Positions 50,701 to 58,643 are shown, counted from the stretch's first letter. The stretch is DNA of 64,000 nt from JAAZKA01 sp034926225 (GCA_034926225.1 JAYFRF010000017.1:1-64000), one strand, 5' to 3'. Program-made: numbers and translations. The notes: generated by a model from the sequence alone, not told the origin.

Positions 50701-52671
50701 GACGTCCTTGCCGTGATAGAAAACGACCTCCAGCCCTTCGGCGGGGGTGCCATCGTAAAAGGTGCCGGTGGCGGTCAGGGTGACGGTATCATCAGCGTAG
50801 TAGTAACCTTGATCGGCGGCGACGGTAAGCACGTAGGCAGGCTTCGTATAATCGGTAACATAGAACCATTGTGAGAGCAGGGACTCACCGTTTACAGCAA
50901 AGTCGAGGGAATGGTTGTAGGAAAGCAGGTTGGTAAAATCGAGAGAGCCGGTAAAGGTACCGTCCGCCGCTACAGAAAGGGTCAGATCGGGTGTTCCGTC
51001 GTCGATGCCGTCGAGGTAAAGATCGATGGACACGGGGACAAGGGCGTCGGAGGTGCGGGGCAGGATGCGGCCCCAGAAGCACAGGGTATCGGAAGGCAGA
51101 TATGCCGAACGGTCGGTGTAAAGGAAGGTATAATAGGATGCGGAAAGCGAGGAATTTTCGTCGCCGGAAACTGGGATATAATCCACATACGGGACAGTAT
51201 CCGCGTCAATCCGCAGATCCGCATACGTGTCGGCAGCACCGATGTCAAAAGCAGTATAGCCGAGCTCATTGGTCACAGAGCTTGCTGCATTCAGCGTTAC
51301 TTCGATATTGGAGCAAGGGTTGCCTGTTACGGAGGAATTGGCCCAGATTAGTGCGTCTCCGTTCAGTGTTTCGGCGTAGACAGTCAGATCGGACACCTGG
51401 ATGAGCTTCTGGAAACGGACAGAAGTATCGAACAGCGTGCCGTCGGGGGTGACATCGACGAGATAATACCCGACAGGAAGCGTTTCGGGGAAAACAAGAT
51501 AAGCGGTATCCCAGTAATTGTTTTCGGGACGGGAAAGGGTTGTCTGAAAGCTCGCGTCGGGCGTTGCGGACGGAAGCTCGAGAATCACATCGGAGGATAC
51601 GCCGATGGAGGGGACGATGGCAGCTTCATGGGCGGCAGCGAGGGAGAGATATTCGTCGGCACTGTCGAGGGCATAGACGTCGACGCGCAGAGGAATGTCA
51701 TCCAGAGAGTCGGAAGCACGCAGGGTAATCGCGAGGGGGTCGGAGGGCAGATAGCTTTCGGTGAAGCTGTCGACGAGGTAGAGATAGGGCGTGTCGGAAG
51801 CGGAGAGGGTACGGAAGGAAAAGCTGTAATCACTTTCCAGGGCAGAGCCGGTTTGAGACGGAAGCCCGGCCTGTAGAGTAACGGTATAGACAGTGTTGGC
51901 GGCGAGAGGGGCGGCGGGAATAAAGATCATCGTATGCCCGTCGTATTCAAAGCGGCCGTCGACTGCCGGAGAGATTGAAAAGCAGGCGTCCGCATCGGAA
52001 ACGGGAAGGGAAAAGGTGATTTCGATACCGGTATCGAGAGAGAAGCCGGAGGAGAGGTTTGCGGGGATGGTGTTGACGACGGAGAGGGAGGACGCAGTCT
52101 GAAAAGCCCAGGTACGCAAACCGCTTGTATCCGAATCGATGGAGACCTTGTAAACGGTGTTTTTAGAAAGCGGGGTCGAAGGTGAGAGCGCAATTCCCTT
52201 GTCGGTAGTGGTCAGGGTAAAATCGACCTCGGGGGTTATCTTTAGGGAGGAAAGCTCGGCAGAGTCGGTGATCCCCGTGATCAGGAAAGTGGTATCTGCG
52301 GAAATATAGGTGCCGGAAGCATCGGTAGCACAAACGGTGAGTGCCTGCGAGGGTGTGACAATGTTCGGCAGAAAACCACTGGTGACACCAGTGGTAGCGG
52401 AGGGGTTTACGCGAGTGGTCGCAGCAGCGGTGGTATCGGAAAGGGTCGTACCGGCGGCGGAGAATTTCGGGATACCGTAGGAGAACAGCAGTACAAGGGC
52501 GAGGCAGGCGGCGACAGCGGCGGTACCAAGGATGGCGAAACGCCGCGACATGGCATGGGCAGGCCGTGTGTCGGCGGTACGCCGACGGACGGCATTCTTT
52601 TGTTCGTCGGTCATAACGACATGCTGCAGACTCCGCTCGACAATTTGTCGCAAGTCGTCTAAAGATGGCAT
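47746..52671 (-). CDS. Giant membrane-anchored alpha-2-macroglobulin-like protein with anti-sigma-like N terminus
   Basis: The 1641-residue product starts with about 44 cytoplasmic residues (MPSLDDLRQIVERSLQHVVM and TDEQKNAVRRRT), then one membrane helix at about 45-65 (FAILGTAAVAACLALVLLF). The exterior has two bacterial Ig-like (SbsA-type) domains at about 95-290, then macroglobulin MG domains, an alpha-2-macroglobulin region with FTLPDNLTSWRLTATAIAE at about 1110, and a helical toroid and receptor-type C-terminal domain. I see no CxEQ thioester motif. The gene directly follows an ECF sigma factor and overlaps its stop, the place of an anti-sigma factor; the short N-terminal region before the helix has the size and charge of DUF4179-like anti-sigma modules but no zinc motif. 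ATG 52671 follows AAGGAG; a TTG 24 bases earlier is less likely. Confidence 0.82.
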   Translation of the reverse strand: MPSLDDLRQIVERSLQHVVMTDEQKNAVRRRTADTRPAHAMSRRFAILGTAAVAACLALVLLFSYGIPKFSAAGTTLSDTTAAATTRVNPSATTGVTSGFLPNIVTPSQALTVCATDASGTYISADTTFLITGITDSAELSSLKITPEVDFTLTTTDKGIALSPSTPLSKNTVYKVSIDSDTSGLRTWAFQTASSLSVVNTIPANLSSGFSLDTGIEITFSLPVSDADACFSISPAVDGRFEYDGHTMIFIPAAPLAANTVYTVTLQAGLPSQTGSALESDYSFSFRTLSASDTPYLYLVDSFTESYLPSDPLAITLRASDSLDDIPLRVDVYALDSADEYLSLAAAHEAAIVPSIGVSSDVILELPSATPDASFQTTLSRPENNYWDTAYLVFPETLPVGYYLVDVTPDGTLFDTSVRFQKLIQVSDLTVYAETLNGDALIWANSSVTGNPCSNIEVTLNAASSVTNELGYTAFDIGAADTYADLRIDADTVPYVDYIPVSGDENSSLSASYYTFLYTDRSAYLPSDTLCFWGRILPRTSDALVPVSIDLYLDGIDDGTPDLTLSVAADGTFTGSLDFTNLLSYNHSLDFAVNGESLLSQWFYVTDYTKPAYVLTVAADQGYYYADDTVTLTATGTFYDGTPAEGLEVVFYHGKDVYGNYESAPITLDKNGQAVYTFTPAREAGTWYPETLYCSVDTSGAEDVWVSAYTYVPYFRSDTMLTLENLSDTGAELQIRSNAIDFSSYDPQSFGNLADTDTIRGEEVVLDGTYTITRCEYIPVSTGRTYDYINKVSVETYDYNYVETTAYTGSFRTEGGVCTLPEYTLSYDNCAWYTCTIEAVTADGATLRETLYLSSPYYPFSGADSYTLHRLNTALVSVGDDVPFALYENADTITSGTMLVSLWQDAFLSASVDEAGAYTLPFTEELLPNVILSGAYFDGTRVHAIEISGVDYTSRERELTVSVETDAASYAPGDTATATLHISDTDGNPVSTPFALGIVDNAAFAVMDQYLDPLNSVYAGIYHSSPLQYLSYVDHSDVMRYMAEGGGEGGGGGVRDDFKDTAAFFTGTTDGNGTATLSFTLPDNLTSWRLTATAIAELSGYPYAGKGIASVTTTLPFFLNVVYNEDILTGDDLSLSLRTVGSDISPQYTVTLSGGGVNLTREITGSPSDYTYVNLGTQPAGIYTLTVRAQSGNLSDAVSYPVSVVESRHEIATVSCFSLADGMTIDSLRYPVRLSFCDAADYDTLRALSRASVANNTRLDGALTTVVADSLFYGTDSSASLAAFRDYTGGYRLFPYGDATAETTAWMILADQALVNADSARSYLYSVIYNRSSPSFEVASAYMGLAALGEPVLADVRLLLRSDNGLSVTDKLSLATALALLGDTQGAYTWYEENLDRIGSPDESDEAFTASLHSMLLELTCGHTEAARTQFETILVTPNDRVSPAFALIAYLSRLPASETTDASFSYSMGGKTHTVTFDDSRFFTLTLSQSEMEAADFKLLSGDVGVWASYVAPLTETDDNTNEITVTQTYSDSLSVAGRASLTVRVNLPASIDDALLSIVLPTGMRYVGVPEDYNRNWWVMQEEDGRIRVYLSAKESSDFTVTLNLRCVLPGVFRAEPAVVSDIYGDACAIGGATQVTIQ

Positions 52672-52691
52672 AAAAAGCAGACTCCTTTTAC

Positions 52692-53246
52692 TCAATCGGT
52701 CAGCACACGGCGAAGCATGTCGCGTCCGCGCTTGAGACGGACGTTGATGGTAGCCTGCGGGCAGTGCAGAATATGTGCAATTTCAGCGGTAGAAAAGCCG
52801 TTATAATAGTAAAGAAGGATCGTTTTCCGATAGATTTCGGGTAGGTCGGTCACCGCTTGCAGCAGCGTCATGCGGGTATCGACGTCCGGCGCATCGGAGT
52901 CCTGTGCGGCGGCGAGTTTGCGTTCGACGTATTCCTCCTGAGCGTCCGCATCCTCCGGCAGAAAAAGCGGCCGTTCGCTGTAGGAATGACGGCGCATCGT
53001 ATCGCGGCAGACATTCATGGCGATGGTAGTAATCCATGTTTTAATGCTGCATTGTCCACGGAAGCCGGCAAACTTTGTATAGACCTTGAGAAAGGTTTCC
53101 TGCACGGCATCCTGTGCCAGATGGTAATCTTTGAGATAGAGGGTGCAGAGGCGCAGTATTTCGGTTCCGTAGGTATTCATCAGATCATCGAGATCTGGCT
53201 TTGGTATTGGCGAGGGCGGATCGGACATGAGAAAAAACAGGAACAT
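52692..53246 (-). CDS. ECF-type RNA polymerase sigma factor
   Basis: The 184-residue product has sigma region 2 (LCTLYLKDYHLAQDAVQETFLKVY, then IKTWITTIAMNVCRDTMRR) and region 4 (LPEIYRKTILLYYYNGFSTAEIA and ATINVRLKRGRDML) of the extracytoplasmic-function class, without region 3. It likely directs stress or envelope genes when released by its anti-sigma partner, here proposed to be the macroglobulin-like protein encoded next. GAGGTG precedes ATG 53246; an alternative ATG six codons later lacks such a site. Confidence 0.93.
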   Translation of the reverse strand: MFLFFLMSDPPSPIPKPDLDDLMNTYGTEILRLCTLYLKDYHLAQDAVQETFLKVYTKFAGFRGQCSIKTWITTIAMNVCRDTMRRHSYSERPLFLPEDADAQEEYVERKLAAAQDSDAPDVDTRMTLLQAVTDLPEIYRKTILLYYYNGFSTAEIAHILHCPQATINVRLKRGRDMLRRVLTD

Positions 53247-53362
53247 GACACACCTCGTTTATCATTCGGAAGCGTTCCCGTTCGTATGATTGGACGGTCA
53301 AAAACGCTTGTATATTTCATAAAAGAGAGTTATTTGTCCACAGTAGGGCAAAGTATAGCCTT

Positions 53363-53391
53363 AGTATAGCATAATTCCTTCCAAATAGCAA
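53363..53391 (-). promoter_or_regulatory. Promoter of the ECF sigma operon
   Basis: TTGCTA and TATACT with a 17-base spacer on the minus strand, directly after the cwlD stop and about 115 bases before the sigma gene. It looks like a housekeeping promoter rather than a sigma-ECF autoregulated one. Confidence 0.6.
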
Positions 53392-53392
53392 G

Positions 53393-54103
53393 TCAGGGGA
53401 TCGAAATATGCTGAAAAACAGAGACCGCAAGAGCTGCGGCGAGCTTTGTTTGGTAGCTATCGGTTTTCAGCTTGGCTTCCTCCGCTGCATTGGATAAAAA
53501 GCCGCATTCGACAAGCACGGCGGGGTGGGTTACGCTGCGATAGAGATAGAGATCGGGATCGACGGGCATGACGACGCGGGTGTTTGCGGGGTCGGCAAAA
53601 CCGATCAGATTTTGTTGCAAGGTTTCCGCCAATACCTTGGAGCCATCGATTTTGGTATAGAAGACCTGCGCGCCGCTGTAGCGGGATTGCCCGAAGTTGT
53701 TCATGTGGATGGATAAGAGGATGGCGCTAGCCTGCGCGTCGACGATGGCTTTCCGATTGTGCATATCGGCAGCTTTACGGGCGCGGATGGAGGAATAGGA
53801 CGCTTCGGGCGCTATATCGTCCTCTGTGGTGCGGGTCATCACGGTGGGTATGCCGAACAGGGCCAGCAGAAGCTCGGTTTTCTGAGCAACAGCGAGGTTA
53901 ATGTCGCGTTCAAGCGTGCCATTTTTTCCAACAGCGCCGCCGTCCATGCCGCCGTGACCAGCGTCGATTACAATGACGGGATAAAGCGCGGCTGTGACAG
54001 ATACGGGAACGGCAACAGGGGCGCGTAAGGATTGAGAAAGGATCCCGCCAAGAAGTATGAACGCTAAAAGAAGCATTGTGAGTGTCTTCAAGGTTTCCCT
54101 CAT
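53393..54103 (-). CDS. cwlD: N-acetylmuramoyl-L-alanine amidase CwlD
   Basis: The 236-residue product has an N-terminal membrane anchor/signal (TLKTLTMLLLAFILLGGILS) and an amidase_3 zinc peptidase domain: VIVIDAGHGGMDGGAVGKNG with the first zinc His, LERDINLAVAQ, LLSIHMNNFG with a further zinc His, and HPAVLVECGFLSN with the catalytic Glu. This is the CwlD pattern; CwlD removes stem peptides to start muramic-delta-lactam formation in spore cortex. The ATG follows GGGAGGTG, which lies in the arm of a hairpin (see next entry). Confidence 0.88.
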   Translation of the reverse strand: MRETLKTLTMLLLAFILLGGILSQSLRAPVAVPVSVTAALYPVIVIDAGHGGMDGGAVGKNGTLERDINLAVAQKTELLLALFGIPTVMTRTTEDDIAPEASYSSIRARKAADMHNRKAIVDAQASAILLSIHMNNFGQSRYSGAQVFYTKIDGSKVLAETLQQNLIGFADPANTRVVMPVDPDLYLYRSVTHPAVLVECGFLSNAAEEAKLKTDSYQTKLAAALAVSVFQHISIP

Positions 54104-54109
54104 AATAAA

Positions 54110-54152
54110 TAACACCTCCCATCCGGATTGTATGGCCGAAGGGGAGGTGTTA
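54110..54152 (-). promoter_or_regulatory. Hairpin that contains the cwlD ribosome binding site
   Basis: On the minus strand TAACACCTCCC pairs perfectly with GGGAGGTGTTA, 11 base pairs with a loop of about 21 bases. The 3' arm includes the cwlD Shine-Dalgarno GGAGGTG, and the hairpin lies between the upstream stop and the cwlD start. It may serve as an RBS-sequestering switch or as a leaky terminator; the T content after it is low. Confidence 0.6.
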
Positions 54153-54158
54153 GAAGTC

Positions 54159-54743
54159 TTAGCGCAGACGTTTGTCTTTTTCGCGGGGCTTTTGTTTATA
54201 AACAAGACGATCCATGAGCCGGATGAGGTTATAGCCGTTATAGTAGCCGAGCCAAGCAGCGAACGGCATATAAGCACAGATCAAAATCAGGAGCCAGGAG
54301 AACGGGGACGCAGCGGTGGTCGCGGCGTTGACAAAGAAGATAAACGGGAGGGTACAGATGCGATAGACGACGGTGAACATGTTGGGGAGGAAGGGGACGT
54401 AGGTGTTTGCGACAGCAAGGAGTGTCAGAACGGCGAGGGGGACAGCGGTATAAACCGCTGCGCGGAGAGCACGATTTTTATCTTCTTTAATGTGACCGAA
54501 AAGCACGAGATTGCGGTCACGCTCGGCGGTTCCCCAGAAGGCGATGTAGGTGAACAGGAACATCAGAGGCATGCCCACAGCCGAGACGATCAGAGTCGTC
54601 GCAGTTTCGGTAAGGTAAGCGGTACAGATGACGAGGGGAATGAGACTGATGACGACCGAATAGATATAGGTGTTGACAGCCCGGATGACGAGGTATTTAA
54701 AGGGGCTTGTCATCTTGTTGGCTTCGGAATTTTTCCGGGGCAC
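54159..54743 (-). CDS. Polytopic membrane protein, unknown
   Basis: The 194-residue product has about five predicted helices (YIYSVVISLIPLVICTAYL; TTLIVSAVGMPLMFLFTYIAF; AVPLAVLTLLAVANTYV; LPFIFFVNAATTAASPF; LLILICAYMPFAAWLGYYNG) and a basic C terminus (YKQKPREKDKRLR). I recognise no family. It follows the DUF624 gene by 13 bases and may form an operon with it and cwlD. Confidence 0.7.
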   Translation of the reverse strand: MPRKNSEANKMTSPFKYLVIRAVNTYIYSVVISLIPLVICTAYLTETATTLIVSAVGMPLMFLFTYIAFWGTAERDRNLVLFGHIKEDKNRALRAAVYTAVPLAVLTLLAVANTYVPFLPNMFTVVYRICTLPFIFFVNAATTAASPFSWLLILICAYMPFAAWLGYYNGYNLIRLMDRLVYKQKPREKDKRLR

Positions 54744-54756
54744 TTAGAATCCCTCC

Positions 54757-55827
54757 TTACGCTTGACGGTCGGTGTCTTCTGACGAGGTATCATCCTTCT
54801 TTGCGTTGTCTGAAAACGGCAGCATCTCGCGGGGCCTGTCATCGTCATCATCGCGGCGAACGGATGAGAAGGACGGCGTGGAGGAACGGGTACTGACATC
54901 GTCAGAGAAAACGGATTCCGCAGCTTCGTTTGTCTCTTCCGGTTCGAGGATGGTGATGGTGCCGTCCTCGTTCTGTTGACGGGGCTTGAGCATATATTTC
55001 TCCATGACGGGGTAAGCGTTGAAGGTGGTAATGAAGCCGACGAGGGAGTAGGTCAGCGTCAGCATCAGCGGAATCGGAACGAACAGTGTCGCCGCAAGGA
55101 TGAGCGCGGAGAAGAAGATCGTGCAGAGATTGCGCACGATGCCGAGGACGGAAAAGATCCAGGAGTTGCGGAGGATCGCGATGACCGACATGTCGAAGGT
55201 AACCATGATGAGGTAGATATAGAAGCGCATAACGGTGTAGATGGCAAAGATAATGATTGCAACGTAACGGAAGATAAGCAGATATTGTGCGAGGGCGGAG
55301 TTGCCGACAATGTCGAGGCTCATATAGAGAACAAAGCTGACCCAGACTAGAATGTCAACGATGCCGATCGCAATCCCCTGCTTGAAGTTGGAGCGCAGGC
55401 GTTCCCAGAAGTCGCCCCAGACCCAGGAATGCTCCTGCCGGGTGAATTGCCGCCATACATAAGTTGCGGCGGCGGTGGCGGGCCCGAGCAGCAAAGCAGA
55501 GAGCGCGACGAGCACGTAACCAAGGCTAACTCGCAACCCGAAGATGGTTATGGTCGGCAGACCGAAGACGGCCATCGTGAACAGATACATAGTCATGTCG
55601 TCGGCAAACAAAGCGGCGTCGACGCCGAAAGCAGAGAAAACCCAGATGACGAAGGCCGAAACGAACGGAAAGGTGATGACGGCATACATGAAGTTCAGAA
55701 GCAGCAGCTTCCAGAACTTGCGGAAATAGATCTCAAAGAACAAAAAGAAGCGCTTTTTTTCAGGCGCGTCCTTTGAGACGCCTTTACCGGGCTTTGCATA
55801 GTTGAACAATCCGAAAAAACCGGCCAT
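54757..55827 (-). CDS. DUF624 family membrane protein (YesL-like)
   Basis: The 356-residue product begins MAGFFGLFNYAKPGKGVSKD and has about five membrane helices ending near residue 285, in the DUF624/YesL pattern (FWKLLLLNFMYAVITFPFV; GPATAAATYVWRQFTRQEHSWVWGDFW). The long acidic C-terminal tail (about 70 residues, with DDDDD) is an extension beyond the usual YesL of about 210 residues. YesL proteins often lie near sugar transport genes; here the function is unknown. AAAGGGG precedes the ATG at about ten bases. Confidence 0.82.
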   Translation of the reverse strand: MAGFFGLFNYAKPGKGVSKDAPEKKRFFLFFEIYFRKFWKLLLLNFMYAVITFPFVSAFVIWVFSAFGVDAALFADDMTMYLFTMAVFGLPTITIFGLRVSLGYVLVALSALLLGPATAAATYVWRQFTRQEHSWVWGDFWERLRSNFKQGIAIGIVDILVWVSFVLYMSLDIVGNSALAQYLLIFRYVAIIIFAIYTVMRFYIYLIMVTFDMSVIAILRNSWIFSVLGIVRNLCTIFFSALILAATLFVPIPLMLTLTYSLVGFITTFNAYPVMEKYMLKPRQQNEDGTITILEPEETNEAAESVFSDDVSTRSSTPSFSSVRRDDDDDRPREMLPFSDNAKKDDTSSEDTDRQA

Positions 55828-55880
55828 GATCAAGGATCCCCTTTGCATCAAGTATGTTTATGAAAAAGTAAACCTTCTCT

Positions 55881-55909
55881 ATTATAACGCGAAGTTTGTC
55901 AAAAGTAAA
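55881..55909 (-). promoter_or_regulatory. Promoter of the DUF624 gene
   Basis: TTTACT and TATAAT with a 17-base spacer on the minus strand. A better -35 (TTGACA) is present but only 10 bases from the -10. Confidence 0.5.
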
Positions 55910-55940
55910 GGTAGAACAATTAATATTATATGAATTTTAC

Positions 55941-55978
55941 GGCGCATGGGAGAAATTGACGATTTCTCACCATGCGCC
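55941..55978 (-). terminator. Terminator after the XerD-like gene
   Basis: A 16-pair stem with one bulge (GGCGCATGG...AGAAAT) and a short loop begins 24 bases after the stop. The T-run is weak (GTAAAATTC), so it is a probable rather than certain terminator. Confidence 0.6.
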
Positions 55979-56002
55979 GCCGCTTATATTGTATAAAAGG
56001 TG

Positions 56003-56896
56003 TCAGTTGTTTTTACCGCGGGGATGCGATTTGGCATAAACATCTTTAAGACGGCCCTTAATGAGATTCGCGTAGAGCTGGGTGCTTGACGCATCGGCAT
56101 GTCCCATCAGCTCTTGCAGAGAGCGGAGATCGGCGCCGTTTTCGAGAAGATGGACGGCGAACGAATGCCGAAGCGTGTGCGGGGTGATGTCCTTTTGGAT
56201 GCCGGCAAGCTCCGTGTAGTGTTTGATGAGCTTCCAGAAGCCCTGACGCGTCATGCGTTCGCCGTTGACATTTACGAACAGCGAGGACTCGTCGGGGGAA
56301 GCGAGCATGGCACGGCGCGCGCGGTTGATATAGTTACTCAAAGCGTCAACGGCAGAAGGGTAGAGGGGAATCATCCGCTCGCGCCCTTCGGAATTACAGC
56401 GAACGAACTTGAGATCGAGATTAACGTCTTCGACATTGAGGGAGACCAGCTCGGTGACACGCATACCGGTGGCATAGAGCAGCTCGAGCATGGCACGATC
56501 ACGGTAACCCTTGACGTCGACGGTTTTGGGCTGAGCGAGAAGGAGGTTTACCTCGGAGGAGGTGAGGATTTCGGGAAATTTCAATTCCTTCTTCTTCTTG
56601 CGTTCGACGCGTACAGGGGAAGATTCGATGGTACCGAGCAGGACGAGATGATTATAAAAGCACTTGAGCGCGGCTGCGGTGCGCATAGAGGTTGCATTAG
56701 CCTTACCGTCGGCATCGAGCTTGGTAAAATAGGCGTTCACATCATCGACATCGGCGCGCGCAAGGGTTACGCTGCGTACTTCCAGCAGAAACTGCTCAAA
56801 AGCGGCGACATCACGCAGATAGGACAGATATGTATTTTTGGAAGCCCGTTTTTCGACGAGCAGGTAACTTTCAAATTCCTTGAGAATTGCCGACAT
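56003..56896 (-). CDS. xerD: XerD-like tyrosine recombinase with altered catalytic hairpin
   Basis: The 297-residue product has the XerC/D layout: N-terminal SAM-like domain (FESYLLVEKRASKNTYLSYLRD) and catalytic domain with Arg in TGMRVTEL (about 146), HTLRHSF (His 240, Arg 243), MGHAD (His 266) and Tyr 275. The usual GKGxKER hairpin that carries the catalytic Lys reads CNSEGRERMIPL here and seems one residue shorter, so the Lys is not visible. Xer recombinases resolve chromosome dimers at dif; the altered hairpin makes full activity uncertain. It sits between spoIIM and the DUF624 gene, the common xerD-spoIIM neighbourhood in Clostridia. Confidence 0.87.
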   Translation of the reverse strand: MSAILKEFESYLLVEKRASKNTYLSYLRDVAAFEQFLLEVRSVTLARADVDDVNAYFTKLDADGKANATSMRTAAALKCFYNHLVLLGTIESSPVRVERKKKKELKFPEILTSSEVNLLLAQPKTVDVKGYRDRAMLELLYATGMRVTELVSLNVEDVNLDLKFVRCNSEGRERMIPLYPSAVDALSNYINRARRAMLASPDESSLFVNVNGERMTRQGFWKLIKHYTELAGIQKDITPHTLRHSFAVHLLENGADLRSLQELMGHADASSTQLYANLIKGRLKDVYAKSHPRGKNN

Positions 56897-56917
56897 AACA
56901 TAGCCATCCTTTAACAG

Positions 56918-57469
56918 TCAGATGCGCAAACGAACAAGCGAATAGAGGGATACCAAAGCGAGCAGCAACCCGGTGACGCCAAGTATCAAGGGCAGGGGAG
57001 GGGACAGGGGAGAACGACGCGGCATACCGGCACGTCCGATAAGCACGGAGAAAGCGGACGCGGCGCAGAACGCACAGTAAACCGCGACGAGGAACAAAAG
57101 AGGGATCGCGATAAAGTTTTGCGGAGCAACAGCAAGAAAAGCCGCGAGGAAGCCGTTGGCACCATCGAGTCGGACAGCAGCGGCAATAGGCAGCGAGAAG
57201 GCATAACCGCGCCAAATAAAGAGGCATGGAAGCAGAAACACCCCGAGTGCGGAAAAGCCGCAGAGAAAAGCTCCCAGCACAGGTACGCATAGTTCGGCAA
57301 GCATCAAAAAATATCCGGACTTTTCCGAAAGGGACCATGCGGAGAGCGTATCGGCGCCGGCACGGGATACGACGATCAGCGAAAGTCCGGCGCCGAGAAG
57401 AAACGAAAAGAAAAAAACAACAATCCACGGGGCGGCTAAGCGCCTCTCGTGTGCATCCCGGAATCCCAT
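56918..57469 (-). CDS. spoIIM: Stage II sporulation protein M (SpoIIM)
   Basis: The 183-residue product has about five membrane helices (APWIVVFFFSFLLGAGLSLIV; CVPVLGAFLCGFSALGVFLLP; then FLAAFLAVAPQNFIAIPLLF) and the SpoIIM/DUF95 pattern with GYAFSLPIA and APQNFIAIP. SpoIIM is part of the SpoIIDMP peptidoglycan-remodelling machine needed for engulfment. It lies 21 bases upstream of the xerD-like gene, a frequent arrangement. Confidence 0.88.
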   Translation of the reverse strand: MGFRDAHERRLAAPWIVVFFFSFLLGAGLSLIVVSRAGADTLSAWSLSEKSGYFLMLAELCVPVLGAFLCGFSALGVFLLPCLFIWRGYAFSLPIAAAVRLDGANGFLAAFLAVAPQNFIAIPLLFLVAVYCAFCAASAFSVLIGRAGMPRRSPLSPPLPLILGVTGLLLALVSLYSLVRLRI

Positions 57470-57531
57470 AGGATACCCTCCTTATATATGGAGATGTATC
57501 AGCCTATGTGACCGGGTGTGGGAATATGTAT

Positions 57532-58329
57532 TCAGCGGCCAAGCTCCGCGGAACGGAGGGCACAGGCGCTCAGTCCGGCGACGAGGGCTTCATCGAAAGC
57601 GTGATCGGTCATCGCGTCAAGCGCGGCCTGCGTGGTACCGCCGGGGGTGGCGACCATGCGGACAAGCTCCTCGGGCGTCTTCTCGCCGGAAAGCAATACG
57701 GCGGCGGCACCTTCCATGGTTTTCGCGGCAAGCCGCAGGGCGACGGCGGGGTCGATCCCGTTTGCAGCTGCGAAGTCAGACATGACAGCGGCGATGCGGT
57801 AGAAGTAAGCGGGAGAGGAGCCGTTGATCGAGACGACAGCGTTCATAGCGGACTCGGGAATGATTTCTGTGATGCCGCCTGCGGAGAAAAGGGATACGGC
57901 GTCGGCGAAGGCGGCTTTCGGCACATCGGGTGCTTCGGCAATCGCAATCGCACCGCGTCCGACGAGTATGGTGGCGTTTGGCATGACGCGCACGACATTT
58001 GCGTCGGGGACACGCGAGCGGATGAAATCGGAGGATATGCCAGCGGCGATCGAGACGAGGGTCTTCCCGGCACAGACGGGAGCAATCCGTTCAAGCAGCT
58101 CCGGAAGCTGCGTGGGACGGACCGCGAGCAGTACAAGAGAAGCGCGGCTGATGGCGGCTGCGGGATCGGCATCAAAAGCAGCCCCGCGGGCCATAAAGGG
58201 AGAGGCGGCGTCCGCGGAAAGATCGCACAGCGTTAAAGAGCGGGGATCGAGTGCATGGGTATCAAGTAAGGACTGCAAAATAGCGGAGGCCATGTGGCCA
58301 ACGCCGATAACGGTCAGAGAAGAGAGCAT
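57532..58329 (-). CDS. proC: Pyrroline-5-carboxylate reductase
   Basis: The 265-residue product catalyses the last step of proline synthesis. It has the Rossmann motif VIGVGHMASAIL near the N terminus, VVRVMPNATILVGRG, and the C-terminal signature INGSSPAYFYRIAAVMSDFA followed by VATPGGTTQAALDAM. The start at AAGGAAGG gives the usual length of about 265 residues; an earlier in-frame codon 32 residues upstream adds unrelated sequence. Confidence 0.94.
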   Translation of the reverse strand: MLSSLTVIGVGHMASAILQSLLDTHALDPRSLTLCDLSADAASPFMARGAAFDADPAAAISRASLVLLAVRPTQLPELLERIAPVCAGKTLVSIAAGISSDFIRSRVPDANVVRVMPNATILVGRGAIAIAEAPDVPKAAFADAVSLFSAGGITEIIPESAMNAVVSINGSSPAYFYRIAAVMSDFAAANGIDPAVALRLAAKTMEGAAAVLLSGEKTPEELVRMVATPGGTTQAALDAMTDHAFDEALVAGLSACALRSAELGR

Positions 58330-58643
58330 CGACAAAAAGCCTTCCTTGTATATGAATTGAATTGGAAAAAGAGGTTTGACATAAATCGGTAATCCAATAT
58401 TACACCATTTGAACGGAAAACGCAAGAGAGAAAAAGTTTTTCATCAATATTGCACAAATATTATGATAACAGAATTATGTAAATTAAGAACATGTGTTCT
58501 ATAATAAAAAGTAATACCACAAAAACCACAATATATAGCGGTTGACATGGACGAGGCATACAAGATGTAGGATATGGCGAAAAGAGATGCATTTATGCGG
58601 AGAGGATGGGTATCGTCAAAAGAAACATGAGAAAAATGAAAAA
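58330..58643. other. Intergenic region with a LexA-like palindrome
   Basis: This stretch between the proC start and the nrdR terminator has no convincing gene. At 58487-58500 it holds the perfect palindrome AGAACATGTGTTCT, which contains GAAC-N4-GTTC, the core of Gram-positive LexA boxes, followed by TATAAT at 58500-58505 on the + strand without a good -35. Poly-A tracts and short + frames are not supported as coding. Confidence 0.4.
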
